Positions 21,409 to 28,555 of a DNA stretch of 34,234 bases are shown here, one piece after another. The stretch spans positions 1 to 34,234 of the forward strand of contig NZ_BONY01000094.1 of assembly GCF_016862955.1 (NCBI RefSeq), given 5' to 3'. How positions within the stretch are numbered: position 1 is the stretch's first letter; every line of letters starts with the position of its first letter. The notes beneath the pieces are model-generated. The model had not been told where the DNA came from. It searched no databases and saw only the letters and a program-made list of their open reading frames with translations. Source of the DNA: Rhizocola hellebori (GTDB taxonomy: Bacteria > Actinomycetota > Actinomycetes > Mycobacteriales > Micromonosporaceae). Made by a program: the position numbers and the translations under genes.

Positions 21409-24139
21409 CCCATCTCCCGTCGTCGTCCGTGGTGGTGTGATGAATCTCAAGGGCTTCCTGCTGCGCCTGGCGCGCCTTGTCGAACTCGCCCCAGGCCAGG
21501 TAGAGGTCGCCGAGCTCGACCAGGCGCTCCGCGAGATGGCGTCGCCTACCGGTCTTGCGGAGGATGGCGATCGCCATTCCGTAGGCCCAGCCCGCCCGCC
21601 GGCTGTGGCCCAGGTGGTAGCGGGCCATGCCGATGGTGGCCCACGCCGCTGCGACGCCGTGGTCGTCCTCCAGCACGGTGTGCCAGGCCAGGGCTTGCTT
21701 GCCGTAGTGCAGCGCCGCCGGATAGTCCCCGGCTTTGAGGTAGGAGGTGCCGATCCCGTTGAGGGCGGTGGCTTCTCCCCGCAAGTACTGAGCCCGCCGG
21801 GACAGTTCCAGCGCCTCGCGGGCCGGTGCCGCCGGGCACTTGCCCGACTTCGCGAAAAGCACACTCATATCGTTGTATAGCAACGCTTGCTCGGCGATCA
21901 GATCCGCCTTGGAGAACTCGTGCAGGGACAGGTGGTACCACTGCTCGCTCAGCTCCAGCTGGTCCTGCGCCGCGCAGGCCGCACCCAGGTAGCGGTAGGC
22001 GTAACCCCTTCCGTGCCGGTCACCGGCCCGCTCGGCCGCTTCCAGCGCCTGCCGGCTGATCCGCTCCAGCATCCGCCAGCGCGACTGCCTTACGGCGAAG
22101 TCACTTATGGCCCAGGCGATTCGCCACGCGTGGCCGTCCAAATCGGACTCCAATGCCAGCTCGATCGTGCGGCAGATGGTGGCGTGTTCGGCCGCGAACC
22201 ACTCCAGGGCGGCGGCCGCCGAGGCGAACTCGATCCCGGTGGTGTGCGCGGGACGTGGCGGAAGCGGAACGGGCAGCCTGCCCCGGTTGAGCGCCAGCGA
22301 GGCATCGCAGGCGGCGTACAGGTAGTGGTCGAGCAGCCTTCGCCGTGCCCGGCCGAGCTCGTCATCGGGCTTCGCGGCCAGCTCGGCGGCATAGGAGCGC
22401 ATCAGGTCGTGCATGGCGAAGCGTCCCGGCGCGGCCTCGACGAACAGCTGCGCCGCCACCAGCTCGAGCAGCGCGCCGCCGGCCCGGTCGGGGGAGAGCT
22501 GGGCGAGATCGGCGACGGTTTCGATCGCTATCTCCGGGCCGGGGTGGACGGCCGACAGGCGGAACACCAAAGCGGCGGACGGGGTCAATGCCTTGTAGGA
22601 CCACGAGAAGACGGCGCGTACATCGGTGAGTGGATCGTCGTGGCTGAACGCGTCGAGGCCGTCAGCGAGCGTAGCGAGCGGTTGCTCGGAGTCGATCTGG
22701 GCGCGCGCCGCGATGACCGCCAGCGCCAGCGGCAGCCCTGCACACCGCTGGACGATTTGGCGCACGGCGTCGGGCTCGGCATCCAGACGCCGCTGACCGA
22801 GACGGGCGGAAAGCAGCTGCCGTGAGCGCTCCTCGGTGAGCGGACCCAACGCGATCGGGTGTGCGCCCTCCATGGCGACCAAGCCGGTCAGCGCGGTGCG
22901 GCTGGTCAGCAGTACCAGATTGGCGCCCGTGCCGGGCAGCAGCGGGCGCACCTGCGCCGCGTCGAGCACGTTGTCGAGCACGATGAGCATCTCGCGGCCG
23001 GCCAGCAGGCTGCGCAACAACGCCGTCTGCGCCTCAACCTCCGTCGGCACCCGGTCCGGCGTAATGCCAAGCGCGCCAAGGAATCCGCGCAGGACATCGG
23101 CCGGTGACACCACCGCTGCGGCCGGGTCGAAGCTGCGCAGGTTCGCGTAAAGCTGACCGTCAAGGAAACGGTGGGAGATCCGGTGCGCCCAATGCAGCGC
23201 GGTAGCCGTCTTGCCCACTCCGGCCATGCCGATCAGCGCCACGACGGTGACGCCTTGCCCACGAGCGCCGGCGGTCAGCAGCATGTCCAGCTGCTCCAGC
23301 TCGCGGAAGCGGCCGATGAAGCCGGGCGGCGGCGGTGGCAGCTGTGCCGGAATCGGAGGGCCAACCGGGGCCAGCCCGGAGGGACTTCGGTCGGCAAGCA
23401 ACTCCGGATCGTTGTGCAGCATCCGCTCCTGCAACAGCTGTAGCTCAGCGCCCGGCTCGACGCCCAGATCGTCGACCAGCTGCTGATGCAGGCGCCGGTA
23501 TTCGGCGAGCGCGTCGGCCTGACGCCCGCTGCGGTAGAGCGCGACGATGAACTGACCACGAAGCTGCTCAAGGTACGGGTTGGCGGCGGCGGCCGGGGCG
23601 AGCCAGCTAAGAATCTCGTTGTGTCGATCCAGCCGAAGCTCGATCTCGGCATAGCGCTGAAGGAACTGCACGTGCTGCTCGTCGAGCCGGTGGGCGTGGT
23701 TGACCACGACGTGGGCGCTGCCCGGGATGTCGGCAAAGGCGTTGCCGCGCCACAGCTCCAGCGCGCGGCCGTAGAACCGGCTCGCCTGCGACAGCGCGCC
23801 CCTTTGCGTGGCTTCGCCGGCAGCCCGTACCAGATCGGCGAAGATCATAAAGTCCACTTCCGCGTGCTCAAGCGAGAGCGTGTAACCGGTCGGGCCGCGC
23901 AGCACCCGCCCGTCACCCAGCACGCGCCGAAGCCGATGCACATAGATCTGGAGGGTCTTGCGGGCCGAGGGCGGGGGCTGGCCCTCCCACAGGGCATCCA
24001 GCAGAAGATCGATGGCTATCGGCTGGCCCGGCTGGCACAGCAGGATCGCCACGAGCCGGCGCAGCATCGCTGTTGGCAGGTCGATTGGCTGCTCATCGCG
24101 GGTGACAAGCAATGGACCGAGCACAGCGAATCGCAGCAT
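21275..24139 (-). CDS. AfsR/SARP-type regulator: BTAD, NB-ARC, TPR (first of tandem pair)
   Basis: 954 residues, a close paralogue of the next gene over its whole length. Winged helix 1-95, BTAD ~100-247, P-loop GMAGVGKT (304-311), MLIVLDNVLDAAQVRPLLPG, GLPLALAVIAARAQ and TPR repeats (~690-905). The start ATG 24139 has GGGGGAGG a few nucleotides upstream. After about residue 905 the similarity to its paralogue stops, and the last ~44 residues (Gly/Ala/Arg/Pro-rich) are encoded in another frame of the downstream gene's first 134 bp. The original C-terminus seems to have been lost and replaced by read-through, or a frameshift has occurred. A 15-bp palindrome (24164-24178) lies 25 nt upstream and may be its operator. 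Confidence 0.88.
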   Translation of the reverse strand: MLRFAVLGPLLVTRDEQPIDLPTAMLRRLVAILLCQPGQPIAIDLLLDALWEGQPPPSARKTLQIYVHRLRRVLGDGRVLRGPTGYTLSLEHAEVDFMIFADLVRAAGEATQRGALSQASRFYGRALELWRGNAFADIPGSAHVVVNHAHRLDEQHVQFLQRYAEIELRLDRHNEILSWLAPAAAANPYLEQLRGQFIVALYRSGRQADALAEYRRLHQQLVDDLGVEPGAELQLLQERMLHNDPELLADRSPSGLAPVGPPIPAQLPPPPPGFIGRFRELEQLDMLLTAGARGQGVTVVALIGMAGVGKTATALHWAHRISHRFLDGQLYANLRSFDPAAAVVSPADVLRGFLGALGITPDRVPTEVEAQTALLRSLLAGREMLIVLDNVLDAAQVRPLLPGTGANLVLLTSRTALTGLVAMEGAHPIALGPLTEERSRQLLSARLGQRRLDAEPDAVRQIVQRCAGLPLALAVIAARAQIDSEQPLATLADGLDAFSHDDPLTDVRAVFSWSYKALTPSAALVFRLSAVHPGPEIAIETVADLAQLSPDRAGGALLELVAAQLFVEAAPGRFAMHDLMRSYAAELAAKPDDELGRARRRLLDHYLYAACDASLALNRGRLPVPLPPRPAHTTGIEFASAAAALEWFAAEHATICRTIELALESDLDGHAWRIAWAISDFAVRQSRWRMLERISRQALEAAERAGDRHGRGYAYRYLGAACAAQDQLELSEQWYHLSLHEFSKADLIAEQALLYNDMSVLFAKSGKCPAAPAREALELSRRAQYLRGEATALNGIGTSYLKAGDYPAALHYGKQALAWHTVLEDDHGVAAAWATIGMARYHLGHSRRAGWAYGMAIAILRKTGRRRHLAERLVELGDLYLAWGEFDKARQAQQEALEIHHTTTDDDGRWDVAVRCARSAAGASGWTGGRAADRDAPPAAGDPALPTRPAHPHR

Positions 24140-24163
24140 CCCGCCTCCCCCTAGTCGCCCAAG

Positions 24164-24178
24164 TGATGGTCACCATCA
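24164..24178. promoter_or_regulatory. 15-bp palindrome upstream of the first BTAD-NB-ARC gene
   Basis: TGATGGT-C-ACCATCA is a perfect inverted repeat with 7-bp arms, lying 25-39 nt upstream of the ATG at 24139 (minus strand). Position and symmetry suit a dimeric repressor or activator site. No binding protein can be named. Confidence 0.45.
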
Positions 24179-24216
24179 TGCAGCTTCTATGCAACCGAAT
24201 TCGGGCACGATACGCC

Positions 24217-24275
24217 CGGGGCCGTGCGGGGTGCCGGCGCATGGGCGCCAGACGGGGGCGCACCGCCCGGCCCCG
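24217..24275 (-). terminator. Long GC-rich hairpin after the epoxide-hydrolase-like gene
   Basis: Arms at 24217-24234 and 24260-24275 pair with 8 bp, one mismatch, 4 bp, a 2-nt bulge and 3 bp; the loop holds a smaller GGCGC/GGCGCC hairpin. It follows the hydrolase stop (minus strand, 24290) by 15 nt. There is no T-run after it, which is usual for terminators in such GC-rich genomes. Confidence 0.6.
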
Positions 24276-24289
24276 CCTCCGCGCACGGT

Positions 24290-25126
24290 TCAGGCGACGC
24301 TCCGGACCCGGTCCAGGATCGCGTCGATGGTGGCCTGCGGGGCCTGATCCGGGATCCAATGGCTGATGCCATCGAGCTCGATAAGACGGTAATCCCCGGT
24401 CACGAATTCCTTGGTGGCTTCTGCGCCGGTGCGGCCCAGGGCGACGTCGCCGTTGCTCCAGAGCAGGGTGGTCGGCACCGCCACCGGTCCAGGCTGTGGC
24501 GACAGTCGTTGAATCGCCGCTGTGTACCAGGTCAGCGCCGCACGCAAGGCGGCCGGCTCCCGCATCGGCGCGACATACCGCTCCACCTGTTCCTCGGTCA
24601 TCCCGCTGCCTAGGTAGAGCGCGCGCAGCCGGATGGCATCGTCTTCCAGCAGCAGCGGAACAGCCTTCTCGAGATCGGCGAAGACGAACATGTACGACGA
24701 CCGGGAACGCTGGCCGGACTCGGGATCGCGCATGGCCTTGGACAGGGCCTGCCCGTGCGGCACGCTGATCGCGGTCAGGGTGCGGACGCGTTCCGGCGCG
24801 GTGGAAGCCAGCAGCCACGCGACCGCGGCACCCCAGTCGTGGCCGACCAGATGGAAGCTCGAATGCCCGAGGGCGTCCATTATGGACACGACGTCGGCCA
24901 CGCATTCGGAAAGCGCGTAGGCGGCCGGCTCGACCGGGCGGGCGCCCGGCGAATAGCCGCGCTGGTTTATCGCGATCGTGCGCAGCCCGGCCTCGTGCAG
25001 CGCGGGAACGATCGCCTCCCACTGGCCCGAGTGTTGCGGAAACCCGTGCAGCAGCACAATTGGCATGCCATCTTCGGGACCGCCCTCAAATACGTCGAAC
25101 TCAAAGCCACGGGCACTTACCAGCAT
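24290..25126 (-). CDS. Alpha/beta hydrolase, epoxide hydrolase/dehalogenase-like
   Basis: 278 residues. HGFPQ (27-31) forms the oxyanion region. The nucleophile elbow is GHDWGA with D97, so this is an aspartate-nucleophile hydrolase of the epoxide-hydrolase or haloalkane-dehalogenase branch rather than an esterase. D227 (SNGDVALG) and H256 (GISHWIPDQAP) complete the triad. The HGFPQ variant and a tyrosine-containing cap favour epoxide hydrolase. TAGGCT (plus 25134-25139) stands 7 nt before the ATG. The gene is divergent from a GNAT gene with 23 bp between them. The substrate is unknown. Confidence 0.9.
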   Translation of the reverse strand: MLVSARGFEFDVFEGGPEDGMPIVLLHGFPQHSGQWEAIVPALHEAGLRTIAINQRGYSPGARPVEPAAYALSECVADVVSIMDALGHSSFHLVGHDWGAAVAWLLASTAPERVRTLTAISVPHGQALSKAMRDPESGQRSRSSYMFVFADLEKAVPLLLEDDAIRLRALYLGSGMTEEQVERYVAPMREPAALRAALTWYTAAIQRLSPQPGPVAVPTTLLWSNGDVALGRTGAEATKEFVTGDYRLIELDGISHWIPDQAPQATIDAILDRVRSVA

Positions 25127-25133
25127 GTGGCGC

Positions 25134-25143
25134 AGCCTATCCT
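25134..25143. promoter_or_regulatory. Divergent promoter with overlapping -10 boxes
   Basis: AGCCTATCCT holds TAGGCT on the minus strand (25139 to 25134), 7 nt before the hydrolase ATG, and TATCCT on the plus strand (25138-25143), 6 nt before the GNAT ATG. The two -10 boxes share the TA at 25138-25139. With only 23 bp between the genes, both transcripts would be leaderless. Confidence 0.6.
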
Positions 25144-25149
25144 GACCTG

Positions 25150-25578
25150 ATGATCGAATTAACGGATCAAGTGGGGGCAGATCGACTTGACCAGCTGATG
25201 GAGCTGTTCGCCGGGCAATGGTGGACGGCCGGCCGCCGCCGCGATGAGGTCGAAGACATGCTGCGCGGATCGAGTCTCGTCTTCGCGCTTATCGACACCT
25301 CAATTGATCGCCTCGTCGGCTTCGCGCGCGTTATTACCGACGGTGTCTACTTGGCGATGGTACTCGACGTGATCGTGCCGGAGGATAGGCGCGGAACCGG
25401 TCTAGGCCGGACCTTGCTCGACTCGATTATCAATCATCCGCAGGTGGGTAGTGTCCGCAGTGTGGAACTGATCTGCCAGCCCAATCTTGTGCCTTTTTAT
25501 CAGCGGTGGGGCTTCACCGACCAGGTTGGACAGTCGCGGCTAATGCGGCGGACGTCGGATTCCGTGTTGACCTCTTGA
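25150..25578 (+). CDS. GNAT N-acetyltransferase
   Basis: 142 residues from ATG 25150; an in-frame TTG at 25060 is rejected because it lies inside the divergent gene. The GNAT core is visible: VFALIDTSIDRLVGFARVITDG, then LDVIVPEDRRGTGLGRTLLDSII with the acetyl-CoA loop RRGTGLG, and ELICQPNLVPFYQRWGF. No substrate can be inferred. Codon choice is less G/C-biased than in neighbouring genes, with TTA, ATT, AAT and ATA codons present, which suggests more recent acquisition together with the AT-richer stretch that follows. No Shine-Dalgarno; leaderless promoter. Confidence 0.88.
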   Translation: MIELTDQVGADRLDQLMELFAGQWWTAGRRRDEVEDMLRGSSLVFALIDTSIDRLVGFARVITDGVYLAMVLDVIVPEDRRGTGLGRTLLDSIINHPQVGSVRSVELICQPNLVPFYQRWGFTDQVGQSRLMRRTSDSVLTS

Positions 25579-25603
25579 CATTGCGTAATTGCCAAAAAAT
25601 ACT

Positions 25604-25798
25604 TCACTGATCCCCGCAGCCATAATTCCTCACCTCGGTCGCAAGATGGGTCAGCCCCTCATCTTCTCCCTCAGGATCACTTAGTACTTCTACGAATGTA
25701 ACGGTGCTCGTCTCCGCGATTACCTCAGGTAGCGGGGTGGCGATCGCGCTCATTGCAATGAAGACGGCGGCCGCTTTTGCGGCATGCTGACCTGGCAT
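25604..25798 (-). CDS. Small secreted-looking peptide, 64 residues
   Basis: ATG 25798 has GAGGGAA (plus 25804-25810) 5 nt upstream, a good ribosome site. Residues ~5-30 (AAKAAAVFIAMSAIATPLPEVIAE) look like a signal peptide or membrane anchor. The rest is acidic (SDPEGEDEG) and ends in NYGCGDQ with a single cysteine. I recognise no family. The frame extends upstream of this ATG as antisense to the ArsR-like gene, but only the part from 25798 is likely real. The region is AT-richer than the rest of the window. It is divergent from the ArsR-like regulator and convergent with the GNAT gene. It could be a secreted peptide or a precursor peptide; both are guesses. Confidence 0.55.
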   Translation of the reverse strand: MPGQHAAKAAAVFIAMSAIATPLPEVIAETSTVTFVEVLSDPEGEDEGLTHLATEVRNYGCGDQ

Positions 25799-25886
25799 GT
25801 CTATTCCCTCTATCGGATAAAGTATGGCGATCGGCATTCTCAGTATGGTGAATGATGAAGATCTGTCAATGAAAGTACGGGGAAGC

Positions 25887-26450
25887 ATGGCGGATATAGT
25901 GATTGAGCGCGTCATTGATGACGTCTCGATGTTGAAAGCACTCGCAGATCCCATCCGGATGACATTGCTCGATCTGACCATGGGCCAACCCGACCGCACC
26001 TGGACAGCGCGCGAGCTGGCCGCCCAGGTGGGGGTGCTGCCCACCAACGTCTACTACCACCTGAACATGCTTGAGCGCCATGAGCTGTTGCAGGTGCGGG
26101 ACACCCGTGTCGTCAACGGCATCATCGAAAAGCATTACGGGGCGGGCCAATACAGCGTGACGTTCCATCGCCGTGCCGGAGACGGTGGCGACGAGACCCG
26201 TGAGCTGGTGTTGCAGGCGATCGACAAGGTTCGCGACGACATCCACGACGGGCTCAAGATGGAATCGATGACGATGAGCCCGGATGCGCCCGACTCCGAG
26301 CGGATGATGGTGAGCACCGGGCTGGTGCACATCCCGGAGGACCAGATCGCCGGCTTCCGCGCCGAGCTGATCCAGATGGTGACGCGCTACGAGCGCGCCT
26401 CGCGCAACGCCTGCCGGTTCACGGTAATGGTTGCCATCTATCCGAGCTGA
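25887..26450 (+). CDS. ArsR-like winged-helix regulator
   Basis: 187 residues from ATG 25887; in-frame ATGs at 25824, 25845 and 25869 are possible, but family proteins begin near MADIVIERVIDDVSMLKALADPIR. The winged helix is typical: LKALADPIRMTLLDLTM, then TARELAAQVGVLPTNVYYHLNMLERHELLQV. The C-terminal ~110 residues form an added domain seen in larger HTH_20 proteins and not a metal-binding ArsR core; no Cys cluster is present. TAAAGT at 25818-25823 may be its -10. It faces away from the small peptide gene and might control it. It ends 13 bp before the convergent BTAD gene. Confidence 0.82.
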   Translation: MADIVIERVIDDVSMLKALADPIRMTLLDLTMGQPDRTWTARELAAQVGVLPTNVYYHLNMLERHELLQVRDTRVVNGIIEKHYGAGQYSVTFHRRAGDGGDETRELVLQAIDKVRDDIHDGLKMESMTMSPDAPDSERMMVSTGLVHIPEDQIAGFRAELIQMVTRYERASRNACRFTVMVAIYPS

Positions 26451-26463
26451 AAGTCTTTCTCTG

Positions 26464-28446
26464 TCACGATGTGGTGACCGTGGCCTGCAGACGCCGGGCC
26501 TCGTCAAGGTAGGCGCCGCTTAAACTGTCGCGCCCGGCTTCTCGGTGCAACTCGCCCAGCCGCCGGGCGCACTTTGCCTGTGCGCGGCGGTCGCCGATGC
26601 GTTCGAAGATCTCCAGCGCGGCCGTGAGCCGGCCCACCGCCGCGTCTATCGGCTCCAGCTCGGCCAGGTCGGTGAGACAGTAGGCCTGTCCGTGGGCGTC
26701 GCCCAGGGAACCGAAGCGCTCCAACGCTTCGGAGAGCTTCGCATGCCCCGACTCGGCGTCGCCCTTGCGCAGCATGCTCACGCCAAGATGATGGGTGAGG
26801 TGGGCGACCCGATGGTGATCGTCCAATGCGGACGCCATCTCCAGCCCCTTGTTGAGCGCCTTCGCGGCCCCGGCCAGATCCCCCCGGGCCAGCAGGGCTT
26901 GCCCCAGGGAACCGTGCGCGAAGGCCTGCCCGCGCAGATCGCCCGCCTCCACGTACGAGGCGAGCACCTGACGGAAGCAGGCGTAGGCCTGGTCAAGCTC
27001 ACCGCGCAGGCGCAGCACCGTCCCGAGACCGGCCAGAGCGCCGGCCTCGCCGCAGTCGTTGCCGAGCCGGGCGAAAAGAAGCCGGGACCGGCCGAAGGCC
27101 TCCGCCGCGGCGTCGTAGTGATCGCGGTAAACATGCAGCTGGCCGAGCCCGCGCAGGGTGGTGGCCTCGCCGAGAAGGTCACCGGTGGAACGGCACGAGA
27201 TCAGCGCCACCGAATGGGTCTTCTCCCACTCGGCGGTGTGCCCGCCCAGATCGCACCAGGGGACCAGGGCGTGCGCGATCTCCCAGGCCAGATCGGAGCG
27301 GCCCAGATCGGCGGCCAGCTGCACGGCACGCTCCAGGGCGCAAAGCTCGGAAGCGAACCACTGCAACGCATCCCGTTGCGCCAGCGGCACCGCCCGCCGC
27401 GGCGCGACGGCCACCCCCGGCCCGAAGACCTGCGCCGGCAACATGTGCGCGGCCTGCTCGGCCAGGAAGAGATAGCCGCTGAGAACCCGGATCAATGGCT
27501 GGTCGGACTGATCGCCCGGCAGATCGGCGGCGAGCAGGTTGACCAGCGCGGGCACGGTATAGCGGTCTTCGGAGTTGCGGCGCAGCAACCTCGCCTGGAC
27601 AAGCGTTTCCAGCAGATCATCGGCGTGCGGGCGATCGAGCAGCGCCGCCGCGACCCACTCCGGGGTGGCCGGCATCGCCAATTTCGCCAGCCCGCGCAAC
27701 AGGGTGGCGGCGTCGTGGTCGAGCCGCTCCACCCCGGCCGGAGCCTCGGTCAGCAGCTCCCGATGCAATCGGCGCAGCGGCTCACCCGGCTCGATGCCAA
27801 GCTCGGTGGCGAATATGCGGCGCGCTTCCGAGTACCCAGAAAGTGCTTCTGCTCGTTGGCCGGTGGCGGCAAGAGCCCGGACCAGAAGGAACCAGCCCTC
27901 CTCCCACAACGGGTCCTCATCGACCAGGGCGCGCAGATCAGGCAGCGCGTCGCGGGCGCGATCGGCGTCGATCAGCAAGCGTGCCCGGGTCTGCCGGGCG
28001 GTGCGCCGGCGGCGAAGCAGGCCCTCCAGATGGGTGTTCCACGCCGGGGAGGCGGGCAGATCCTCGATCGGATCGCCCCGCCACATCGCCAGCGCCTCCT
28101 CCACCTCACTGAGCACGTCCCCGGCCGCCAGCCGATCGAATCGTTGCAGGTCAAGCTCGCCTTCGCGCAGGTTCAGCCGGTAGCCCGGGGTGCGCGTCTC
28201 CAACCGCTCCGGGCCAAGCTGCGCCCGCAGCCCACTGATATAGGTCTGCACATTGGCGTGGGCCGAGCGGGGCCGGTCAACGGGCCACAACACCTCGACA
28301 AGCTGGTCAACGGAGACGGCGCGGCGGTGGTGCAGCACCAGCGTGGCCAGCAGCATCCGCGGCTTCACACCGCCCAGCGCCGTTGGCACACCGTCTATCA
28401 GGAGCTCCAACGGACCCAGAACCCGCAGCTCCAGCCCGTCAGCCAT
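26464..28446 (-). CDS. BTAD/SARP-type regulator with TPR repeats, no NB-ARC
   Basis: 660 residues from ATG 28446, chosen because TAGTCT lies exactly 7 nt upstream; ATG 28452 and an upstream in-frame start are alternatives. The winged helix (LELRVLGPLELLIDGVPTALGG...ANVQTYISGLRAQLG...TPGYRL) is followed by a BTAD domain (~95-240) with the TELGIEPGEPLRRLHRELL ending. The middle holds no P-loop, unlike the pair at 18628-24139, so this is an ATPase-free form. The C-terminal half (~395-650) consists of TPR-like repeats (GEATTLRGLGQLHVYRDHYDAA and so on). Two 11-bp-spaced heptamers in its promoter match the layout of SARP binding sites and suggest autoregulation. Confidence 0.88.
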   Translation of the reverse strand: MADGLELRVLGPLELLIDGVPTALGGVKPRMLLATLVLHHRRAVSVDQLVEVLWPVDRPRSAHANVQTYISGLRAQLGPERLETRTPGYRLNLREGELDLQRFDRLAAGDVLSEVEEALAMWRGDPIEDLPASPAWNTHLEGLLRRRRTARQTRARLLIDADRARDALPDLRALVDEDPLWEEGWFLLVRALAATGQRAEALSGYSEARRIFATELGIEPGEPLRRLHRELLTEAPAGVERLDHDAATLLRGLAKLAMPATPEWVAAALLDRPHADDLLETLVQARLLRRNSEDRYTVPALVNLLAADLPGDQSDQPLIRVLSGYLFLAEQAAHMLPAQVFGPGVAVAPRRAVPLAQRDALQWFASELCALERAVQLAADLGRSDLAWEIAHALVPWCDLGGHTAEWEKTHSVALISCRSTGDLLGEATTLRGLGQLHVYRDHYDAAAEAFGRSRLLFARLGNDCGEAGALAGLGTVLRLRGELDQAYACFRQVLASYVEAGDLRGQAFAHGSLGQALLARGDLAGAAKALNKGLEMASALDDHHRVAHLTHHLGVSMLRKGDAESGHAKLSEALERFGSLGDAHGQAYCLTDLAELEPIDAAVGRLTAALEIFERIGDRRAQAKCARRLGELHREAGRDSLSGAYLDEARRLQATVTTS

Positions 28447-28453
28447 GCCCATC

Positions 28454-28481
28454 AGACTATCTCTTGTAGACCGTTTGTAGA
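28454..28481 (-). promoter_or_regulatory. SARP-type direct repeats and -10 box
   Basis: On the minus strand: TCTACAA, 4 nt, TCTACAA, 4 nt, TAGTCT, 7 nt, ATG. The heptamers (plus 28475-28481 and 28464-28470) have an 11-bp period, as in known SARP sites; the 4-nt gap to the -10 is shorter than the usual 8 nt. The same intergenic region also lies upstream of the M23 peptidase gene. Confidence 0.55.
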
Positions 28482-28555
28482 GGACGTGTTGTCCGTTGGT
28501 TGAAGCTGGCCGCGTCGCGCAGCTCAGTCCCATCCACCGTAGAAGGGATATCTAT

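Noticed and set aside
21409-21864. N-terminal extension of the second BTAD-NB-ARC protein
   Set aside because: It is Arg/Ser/Pro-rich, lies in the TPR-coding part of the upstream gene in another frame, and has no homology; the winged helix begins at ATG 21408.
25799-26047. Upstream extension of the 64-residue peptide frame
   Set aside because: It is antisense to the ArsR-like gene, while a good ribosome site lies just before ATG 25798.
26463-26478. GTCAC/GTGAC hairpin as terminator between the ArsR-like and BTAD genes
   Set aside because: The stem is only 5 bp and lies inside the end of the BTAD gene; too weak to call.
26545-28503. 652-codon plus-strand frame
   Set aside because: Antisense shadow of the BTAD-TPR regulator with no recognisable domain or ribosome site.
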